Shown here: one piece after another, positions 56,091-64,000 of the stretch
Layout: each line of letters starts with the position of its first letter
Numbering within the stretch: position 1 is the first letter of the stretch
NCBI RefSeq assembly: GCF_014356525.2
Contig: NC_052510.1
Location: 55,664,503 to 55,728,502 of the forward strand
Length of the DNA: 64,000 bases
From: Nilaparvata lugens
Lineage: Eukaryota > Arthropoda > Insecta > Hemiptera > Delphacidae
Direction of reading: 5' to 3'
Program-made: the position numbers and the translations under genes
Notes under the pieces: model-generated
The model's database searches: none
What the model was told of the DNA's origin: nothing
The model's input: only the letters and a program-made list of their open reading frames with translations

Positions 56091-56694
56091 GGTCAGGATG
56101 GCATGATGTGTAGAACTGTTGAATTCTAAGGTTGGGGATAGAGAAAACACTCCCAAAAAAGTACAGTTTATGAGCAAAGAGAGAGGGCCATTACTGAGCA
56201 CAGTGCAGCACTCAACAACCCAAGTGTTGAGAAGGTCTCGCATACGAAACAAACAATCCATTTCCCAAGAGTTTCCTCCGCAACTTCCAGAGAACAACTT
56301 GCATGGACATAATAGATGATGCACTCCATGCTTCAACACCAAAAATCTATACGATTACGAGAGGTTACGATAACTCAGACACTCTGTGTCGATGCATTGA
56401 AACAAACGACTATCACTGCAGTTTTATTTGCTCTGAGCGTTCCCTATATTCAAATAAGACGCGGTTCCACAGATAAAAGCCGCTCACTCCAGAGAAAGAT
56501 ATGCTCTCTGCATTCGCAGGAAATGCGATTTTCCTCTAGTTTTACGACGATTTCCGAGTCCACAACTTGCGATTGCACGAGACCACGGCGAGTTTTAGTG
56601 CGGAGAGAGCTTTAAAAACGTCACTACCTCCCTGGAGAAAACTGGAGAAGAATCTGAAAAGAGGTCCAGGAATTGTGGATAGAGGGTAATCAAA
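56091..56694. other. No gene supported
   Basis: Moderate GC between 56100 and 56650 with open frames on both strands but no recognisable domain. Confidence 0.35.
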
Positions 56695-57600
56695 TAAGTT
56701 GAAATTATCATATTCAGTGAGGTTATAGGAAAACATCAAACTAAACTTACTTATAGACTCAAGTATTAAAGGATGTTATATGAAAAATCAATTGAATAAT
56801 GCTAAGACGTTATAACCGGGAATCGAAAGATTTGGGTAGAAAGGAGCAGATGTACACCTTTTGAATGACATTTTCAAATAGGTTGAAATCCTCATATTCA
56901 GTGAGGTTATAGGAAAACATCAAACTAAATTTACTTATAGACTCAAGTATTAAAGGATGTTATATGAAATTCAATTGAATAATGTTAAGACGTTATAACC
57001 GGGAATCGAAAGATTTGGGTAGAAAGGAGCAGATGTACACCTTTTGAATGACATTTTTAAATAAGTTGAAATCTTCATATTCAGTGACGTTATAGGAAAA
57101 CATTAAACTGAACTTACTTATAGACTCAAGTATTGAAGGATGTTATATGAAAAACCAATTGAATGATGTTAAGACGTTATAACCGGGAATCGAAAGATTT
57201 GGGTAGAAAGGAACAGATGTACACCTTTTGAATGACATTTTAAAATAAGTTGAAATCCTCTATTCAGTGAGGTCATAGGAAAACATTAAACTGAACTTAC
57301 TTATATACTCAAGTATTGAAGGATGCTATATGAAAAATCAATTGAATAATGTTTAGACGTTATAACTGGGAATCGAAAGGAGCAGATGTACACCTTTTGA
57401 ATGACATTTTTAAATAAGTTGAAATCCTCATATTCAGTGAGGTTATAGGAAAGCATCAAACCAAATTTACTTATAGACTCAAGTATTGAAGGATGTTATA
57501 TGAGAAACCAATTGAATAATGTTGAGACGTTATAACCGGGAATCGAAAGATTTGGGTGGGAAGGAACAGATGTACACCTTTTGAATGACATTTTCAAACA
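56695..57600. repeat. ~182-bp satellite, five copies
   Basis: Units start near 56695, 56879, 57061, 57245 and 57415 with AAGTTGAAAT-CTCATATTCA, and contain TATAACCGGGAATCGAAAG and AGCAGATGTACACCTTTTGA. The fourth unit lacks about 13 bases (GATTTGGGTAGAA). Confidence 0.95.
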
Positions 57601-57904
57601 ATCGCTTCCTTTATCTTTCTACAGTAACCTTCTGTAGCACTCAGGGTTCAGCCCACAGAAGCCTTCTAGCTATTGCACATCAAGAAATATCATAGCTTGT
57701 CGAAAAACCGGGTAATATTTTGTCAATATTTAAAAAAGAATTAACCTCAATAGAATAGTGAAGAAGGAGCCACAAAGCATATAACAAGACAATAGTCTTT
57801 GAGAGCAATACCAAAGAGAAAAAGAGAGAGAAGACCGCCTTCTCCAATCGTGTCAGAATCTCTCATCAAATCTTGTATTAGATTCTACAGATTAATACAT
57901 TCTA

Positions 57905-58260
57905 TTGTATTACATTCTACGGATGATTTGCATTTCATTATATCATAGACTAAGGAACAATATACCATCGAGGAGAACATCAATCAATCACTGAGTTAAA
58001 ATGAGTAAAAATACAAATTTGCATTGAAATTTATGAATATCAAAATTACGAAATCTTGTATAACATTCTACGGATGAGAAGATTGCATTTCAAGAGTATA
58101 GGAATTATTTGCATTTCATTATACCACAGACAAAGAAACAATATACCATCGAGGAGAAAATCAATCAATTACTGAGTTAAAATGAGTGAAAAATACAAAT
58201 CTGCATTGAAATTTATGAAATCTTGTATTACATTCTACAGATGAGAAGTAATGGAAGATT
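57905..58260. repeat. Direct duplication, ~185-bp period
   Basis: Two copies (about 57910 and 58095) of TTGCATTTCATTATA-CA, AACAATATACCATCGAGGAG and ATCAATCA-TACTGAGTTAAAAT. A third copy at 59550-59635 lies inside the neighbouring foldback. Confidence 0.85.
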
Positions 58261-58273
58261 GCATTTCAAGAGT

Positions 58274-60985
58274 AATATCGGGGCCCCGAGCTTCGCTCGC
58301 TATTTATTTATTGACTTTTGATAAACCGAACACAATAATTCTTTAAAATGATTGGGGAAGTACTAACAGGCACAGCCCAAAACTGTTTTTCTCCCGAATT
58401 TTGTTTTATACACTATAAATAGTCCAGAAAGTAGGTTATGTTCCATACACTTGAATTCAAAAAAAAAAATAATTTATAGAATATACAAACCAAACTGAAT
58501 AACACTCACTAATCACTTGAAATTGTCAAATAATTATCAACTTTGAAAATTATGATATAGTACTCTAGTTTAGGAGGATTATCATGTCATGTCAACAAAT
58601 CAGATTATTTTGATCAAGTCTATTAAAATTTCTAGATATTTCTCGCTGATTGATTACACAGCTGGAAATAGTAGTCTCTCTCCCACACACGCATCTTATG
58701 TTTCGAAAGACGACGAAATTATCATCTGTTTTTCCAATGTCAATAAATCAGATTATAAAATTAACACTTTGCACAGAGATGTTGTGGAATTTCTCCATAT
58801 TAAGGTGAAATAAAAACACATAATATAATTGTCAAATAATTATCAACTTTGAAAATTATGATATACTCAAAAATATAAACACATTTTGTGTTGTCACACC
58901 TGAACTGACCAGCCAGAGTTTCCTTCCGCTATACAATTTCCAGTTTCCTCAGTCTATGATGATGATGCCAAGTGCATCGAAACTAGTTTGGACTCAAATA
59001 AAAACTTTGTGGAATTGACAACATCTTTTTATTTCACCTTAAATCAGATTATGTTGATCAAATTGTCTAGCTAGATTTATATTGATTGATTATGATTACA
59101 CAGCTTGAAATAATTCTGTCTCTCTCCCACACAGGCACACGCATCTTCTGTTATCGAGAGACGACGAAATCATCATCTGTTTTCCAAGGATGAATTATCC
59201 CATTAATGTCGTTCAGCGAGTATTCCAAAGAATGAGACCTAGTGCAATCGAATCTTTATTATAAACCTACTATGTTCTAAATTTCGTGAAATTCGTTAGA
59301 GCAGTTTTCGAGATCCGTAAAACATGAAAAACCAGATATAAAAATAACCACATATATACAGAAATTGCTCACTATAAAATAGTTATTCCTATATAATAAT
59401 TATTTAATATATTAATTAAAATTAATTAATTTATTAGTAATTTTATTTTTATATCTGGCTATTTTTATTAATTAACTATTAATATATTTAATTATCTATT
59501 ATTATATTTAATATTATAATTATTCCTATATAATAGGATAATAATTATTTGTATTTCATCATACCATAGACAAAGAAATAATATACCATCAAGGAGAACA
59601 TAAATCAATTACTTAGTTAAAAGCAGTAAAAAGTAACTTCAAAAATCAATAACGCGTCAACGCACACTTTTTATAGTAGCTTGCAATTTTTTCAAGATTT
59701 TACTTTTGATGAAAGTGGAAAGCAGCTATTAGCTTCACTTTGCATTGAAACAGCCATATTTTCTCCTTCTATCCTGGTACCTTTGTTTGTACCAGAATCA
59801 CGAGTCTCTCTCCAGTCTTTGTACCCTGATTTAAAAGTGGAAACGCAAGCAAACGTAATACAAAGAGCAGCCGACTTGCAGAGATCTGAATAATCACGCT
59901 GCTTTTTTTCCGGCGAAGGTTTATGCTGGCAGATGCTCATGCTAAACGACGTCACCGAAATCTGACTGCTGGAGCAAAGTAATGACCTCCCAAAGCTTCT
60001 GAATGCGCTCACAAGAGACCGCTGACAGGTTTCAGCATTATCTCATCTCTCTCAACAATTGAACGTTCTAAATCGCAGAAGAGACAAACAACCCTATTTT
60101 CTCTGGTTGGAGTACGATGGTTGCGACTGGAAATTATGAGACAAGCACAATTTCCAACTGTAGGAATGAATGAGGTCGAAAAGTAAAAAAATTGGTACAG
60201 AATGATGTAGTATCCTTTACGCGTCGTTGCACTGAAATTGCAATGATCATCTAAGTATACCTTCAACCTCCAAATCCTATTATATTAAGCGAGCAATTTC
60301 TGTATATGGTTATGTGATTATCTGGTAATCTGGTTATGTATGTCCAACATATCTCGAAAACGGCTCTAACGATTTTCACGAAATTTGGAACATAGTTGGT
60401 TTATGATAAAAAAAATTGATTGCACTAGGTCTCATCTCTGGGAATACTCACTGAAGGACATGAAAAGGATAATAATTATTCATCATTGGAAAAACAGATG
60501 ATAATTTCGTCGTCTGTCGATAACAGAGGGTGTCGGAGAGAGACAGAATTTTGTCAGCTGTTCAACTATTTGCAATCAATCAGCTTTCTCACGAGAAATT
60601 TTAATCGACTTGATCGAAATACAATCTTATTTGTTGACATGACATGGTATATCATTCTGGATTAGAGTATATCATAATTTTCAAAGTTAATCATTATTGT
60701 ACAGTTTTAAGTGATAATTGAGTGTTATTTTGTTATTCAATTTGGTTTGTAAACAATCTAAATTAGAACTTTTCTGTATTCATATGCTTAAACTGAAAAT
60801 TGAACCTGAATTCAAGTGTATGGAACATAACCTACTTTTCGAACTATTTTTAGTGTATAAATCAAAATTCGGGAAAGAAACAGTTGTGAGCTGTGCCTGT
60901 TAGTCCTTCTCCAATCATGTTTAAGAATATTGTGTTCTGTTTATCAATAAATAAATGACGAGCGAAGCTCGGTGCCCCGATATTA
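58274..60985. mobile_element. 2.7-kb foldback element (AATATCGGGGCCCCGAGC)
   Basis: Ends AATATCGGGGCCCCGAGCTT and complement (AGCTCGGTGCCCCGATATT). The inverted arms extend several hundred bases (for example GGTTATGTTCCATACACTTG on the left, CAAGTGTATGGAACATAACC on the right; ATCTCGAAAACGGCTCTAAC on the right pairs with a left copy near 59285). The left arm is interrupted by 58802-59041. Open frames at 59681-60012 in the unique centre have no recognised domain. Confidence 0.75.
58802..59041. mobile_element. Element with GAAAC hammerhead-like module, nested
   Basis: Ends AAGGTGAAATAAAAA and TTTTTATTTCACCTT. Near 58957-58982 it reads GATGATGATGC, CAAGT, GCATC, GAAACTAGTTTGG: a five-pair stem II followed by GAAAC. 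The upstream core is ATGATGAT rather than CTGATGA. Also shares TGTGGAATTGACAACATC with 61570 and 61700. Confidence 0.6.
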
Positions 60986-61150
60986 TAATTAAAAAATAAA
61001 ATGCCCGATTATTATAAAAATGATTCTATCATGAATCTTACTGATATGAATGCAGTTGAATCTCTAGATGAGAGAATAAAGTTAATTATTGTACTATACG
61101 AAGTACAATAATGTGTACATTATACGTAGTGGTATTGAGAATATCAGAGT

Positions 61151-61390
61151 CTTTTTGTGTAGTTGAGAAGTTGATATTGAGGTGATTATTCATATTCAAT
61201 GAAAAAGACTGAGAAATTGTCAAAAAACCACTGATTTATTGATAATTAGAAAGACCGGTTTCGGTTATTACACCATTGTTTATCAGAGATTGAAAATGGT
61301 GTAATAACCGAAACCGGTCTTTCTAATTATCAATAAATCAGTGGTTTTTTGACAATTTCTCTTTTCATTGAATATCAGAGTCTTTTTCTT
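61151..61390. mobile_element. Snap-back element (ACCGGTTTCGGTTATTACACC), copy 3
   Basis: Arms CACTGATTTATTGATAATTA and AAGACCGGTTTCGGTTATTA and complements; centre TTGTTTATCAGAGATTGAAA. Confidence 0.85.
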
Positions 61391-61565
61391 TCTATCACTC
61401 TAGACTCTATCAGTTGAGGATTGAGGGTCATACATCATAGACTATCCCTTTGAAAAATTAATGAAAAATGGGACTACTAAAAGAACTCATTCCATCAGTT
61501 TAAAATCATATTAAATGAATTCACACTAGGAACAAAGATGTTGTGGAGTCTCTTCATATTAATGT

Positions 61566-61727
61566 GAAATGGAAGAGATGTTGTCAGTTTTACATAATTT
61601 ATTCAAGCCAAACTATAGTTTCAATGCACTCAAGGCATCATCAGAAGTAATTTTCGTTAAAGCCAAACCTCAAGTGCATTGAACTATAGTCTGGCTTGAA
61701 TTGACAACATCTCTTCCATTTCACCTC
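61566..61727. mobile_element. Foldback with CTGATGA...GAAAC centre
   Basis: Arms GTGAAATGGAAGAGATGTTG and TTCAAGCCAAACTATAGTTT with complements. On the minus strand (61645-61618) the centre reads CTGATGA, TGC, CTTGAGT, GCA, TT, GAAAC: an intact hammerhead 5' core and GAAA, but a weak stem II. Confidence 0.65.
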
Positions 61728-62214
61728 ACCTACCCTATTATATTCTATTCCCATTTCTATTTCATCTATCCTCTATTGTATTGTATTATGAAGCTTGATT
61801 CTTCATGATAAGTTTCATTCCACATGGATGCAAATAACTTTTCTCTAGTTTGCTAATGTGATCTAGTATAGTGTTGATGGCTCAATAGTATTAGGCAATA
61901 TTATTTTCTTCAATATTTGTAATTGACTAATGATGCGGAACTGTTAATAATTATTTATTTCTCAAGTTTGATTTAATTTTATATTGTCAATTTTTGTAAA
62001 TGTTACCATAGGCAACAGCCTTGTAACAATTATGAATAAATATCTTATCTTATCATATCAATTTATGGTACTACACCACATCACTGTTCAAAATATTCTA
62101 AAATCCCACCACTAATCGAAATGAACAGCCTGAATTGAAGCAAAAATGTAAAAACAGCGGAAACAGAAAAACCTCAGCTGAAAACGGTGAGCAGACAAAT
62201 GGAAAAGAACTAAG
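61728..62214. other. No gene; LINE-like 3' end near 62000
   Basis: 61990-62060 reads TACCATAGGCAACAGCCTTG, AATTATGAATAAATATC and TTATCTTATCATATC, the style of a LINE 3' UTR and tail. Confidence 0.4.
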
Positions 62215-62515
62215 ATAGAGGAAATGAAAGAATTTGAGTGGAAAAGGAACTGGAAGAAGAATTGAAAGGAACTAAGTGAACAAGGAACGGGAAGAGGAAT
62301 TGGAAGAAACCAAGTGGAGAGAAACAGAAAATATAATGGAAAGGAATCGTGTGAAAGAAGATCGGAAAAAGGAATTGAAAGGAGCTAAGTGAAAGAGGAA
62401 CGGGAAGAGGAATTGAAAGAAACCAAATGGAAGAGGAACGGTAAGATTTATGAAAAGGAATAAAGTGGAAGAGGAACGGAAAAAGGAATTGAAAGAAACT
62501 AAGTGAAAGAGGCTT
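62215..62515. repeat. Purine-rich minisatellite
   Basis: Degenerate units of about 25 bases built from GAAGAGGAACGGGAAGAGG and AATTGAAAGAAACTAAGTG, almost all purine on the + strand. Confidence 0.85.
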
Positions 62516-63345
62516 GCAGGACACGATCTATTCTTATTTTATTCACGATAAATAAAGGGGCCCTTATCCAGTAAGCTATACAGTCGCTACTACATACATC
62601 GATCCCCGAACAAACCAAGCTTCAGCAAACACCCTTCTTTGCCATTAAATATGATGTATAATCCCCTAAAATGGATTTATATCCCACCGATTTGGTGGCT
62701 GATAGCTCGGCAGCACGCCGTCTTCTTTCTCCTTCTTCTTCTCTTCCTCATCCTATCTTCTATCCCCCTTCCACACTCCCCCATCCCTCAACAACTATCA
62801 ACTAAAAGATAGAGTCCAATGCCCCTGTGGGGGAACGGGGAGAGGACAGACCGTGGGCATTGTTCGGTCGTCTGAGACCGTAAATTTCCAAAAAAACTTG
62901 TTTTTGTGAATATCTTTATTCCCATGTTGGCGTTCTTTTAGCGGTGGATGCCTCAACGTTCCGCTCCTACCTCGAGGGTTAAGCATTGTATACAGATATC
63001 ATCTTCATTTTACTGTCGGTATGGGAATTTTGCCGCTGAATTCACACGGGGAAATTTTGAAGGAAGGTGCTCCAACAGTAATTAGCCTCGTTTTGTAATT
63101 CAGCTATTACAAAACTATATAATTAGGCTCTTATAGGCTATTATATTCAGCCTAAATACAGAATAAATTTCTAATCACAATTTATCATATCACTACGAAA
63201 TAACCAATTTATATTCTCCTGCACACTTCATTAGGAAACTAAAGAAGTTTTGGGCAATTTGCCTGTTTTTTCTTCTCTGATCATTGTAGTGTTTGTGCTG
63301 ACCTAATAAATAAATAAATAACATAATTGGACATGTAGAATTTCA
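62516..63345. other. No gene supported
   Basis: 62560-63010 is GC-richer with CT-rich stretches (CTTCTTTCTCCTTCTTCTTC) and GAGGGTTAAGC; possibly regulatory or untranslated exon sequence. No domain recognised. Confidence 0.3.
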
Positions 63346-63566
63346 AGTCCCGTTTGCACAAAGCCTGTTAGATTAGATTGAAAAATCATGATTCTACAGC
63401 ATCATTTTGTTTGCCTTCTTTTTCATTCTCATTTTCATTTCATGCTACAATAACTTATCACAGATTCACAGAAGCCTTTTTATCAAAAATAACTATGCTA
63501 TCTCTAATTCGTTCTCGTGGCATTTAATCATAATTGAAATTCAACAGACTTTTGTGCAACTGAGCT
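63346..63566. mobile_element. Foldback MITE (GTGCCGGTTGCAC family), diverged copy 3
   Basis: CCCGTTTGCACAAAGCCTGT on the left, GACTTTTGTGCAACTGAGC on the right; the internal TTCTCGTGGCATTTAATCA matches the family arm. Confidence 0.55.
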
Positions 63567-63645
63567 TATAAGCTTAAAATGATTCAAATAATCAAAATCA
63601 TATATTCGTCTGAGCCACTGTCAATGTTGTAGAACCGTTCCATAA

Positions 63646-63749
63646 TGAAATAAAAACACACATTATGTTGTCAAATTCTACAGTTTTATTTGGTACAGAA
63701 CCATGGTTTCGTCACCACACGGACATTATGTGTGTTTTTATTTCATTCA
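63646..63749. mobile_element. Small foldback (AATGAAATAAAAACACAC)
   Basis: Arms AATGAAATAAAAACACACAT and complement; the centre on the minus strand reads GTC...GAC, GAAACCATGG, i.e. the GAAAC module without CTGATGA. Confidence 0.65.
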
Positions 63750-64000
63750 AAATCGGATATAATAGACATGATAATTAGAATAGAGTGATGATCAATCACA
63801 TCACTTTTTAAATTGGAAATACTCCTGATTTTTTCAAACGTACACTCTTAATCTCTTCTGAAACAGTTCCACTCCCAATAAAAAACGTCACTAGATAAGC
63901 TAACTTTCTGCCTCTTCTTTCATCTGAGCCTCGGTATGAAATGGAAAAATGGTATTTTACTCTTATTGTTCTCTTCTTCTTCTAAAATGCCGGCTCCGCG
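63750..64000. other. No gene supported
   Basis: Ordinary sequence to the window edge; a possible exon start at 63936 is noted among the rejected items. Confidence 0.3.

Noticed and set aside
59681..60012. Overlapping open frames on both strands inside the 2.7-kb foldback
   Set aside because: No recognisable domain on either strand; too short to call a transposase.
62210..62524. Phe/Pro/Leu/Ser-rich minus-strand frame
   Set aside because: Produced by the purine-rich minisatellite.
63936..64000. ATG followed by a signal-peptide-like stretch (MKWKNGILLLLFSSSS)
   Set aside because: Only 21 codons before the window edge and no supporting context; poly-T/CT sequence often mimics signal peptides.

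Overview
This window is AT-rich eukaryotic nuclear DNA with spliceosomal introns, AATAAA signals and very dense transposon content. The style of the repeats (tRNA-derived SINEs, PIF/Harbinger, piggyBac-, Tc1/mariner- and pogo-type MITEs, Helentron-like elements, LINE fragments, many foldback elements) suggests an insect. A hemipteran such as a planthopper or leafhopper is my guess, not something the sequence proves. There are no bacterial-style operons, CRISPR arrays or rRNA genes.

Two protein-coding genes can be supported. (1) On the + strand at 3529-11258, two exons join in phase 0 into a 678-residue protein. It has an N-terminal C4HC3 PHD finger, a basic nuclear-localisation-like stretch, 25 tandem 10-residue SPAHS-type repeats encoded by a 30-bp minisatellite, and a C-terminal HP1-like chromodomain. 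The 5.7-kb intron is full of transposon debris. (2) On the - strand at 38980-22617, seven consecutive exons with GT-AG junctions and matching phases encode the last 524 residues of an SLC16-family (monocarboxylate transporter-like) membrane protein. The exon carrying the start codon and first transmembrane segment was not found.

Layout. 1-3500: SINE with a nested Harbinger element, two foldback MITEs and a 161-bp satellite just upstream of the PHD gene. 3529-11600: PHD/chromodomain gene. 11.6-22.6 kb: intergenic repeats, with SINEs and MITEs that have clear target-site duplications and several tandem duplications. 22.6-39 kb: SLC16-like gene with transposon-rich introns. 39-47 kb: upstream repeats, including a tandem array of the intron's splice-acceptor segment and Helentron-like elements nested in a MITE. 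47-48 kb: CpG-rich promoter-like island. 48-64 kb: nested MITEs, satellites and a 2.7-kb foldback element; no gene recognised.

The most unusual points are the PHD plus repeat plus chromodomain architecture, and a module resembling a hammerhead ribozyme (CTGATGA, stem-loop, GAAA) that recurs at the centre of several unrelated foldback elements. Function was inferred by reading translated sequence only; no database search was possible.
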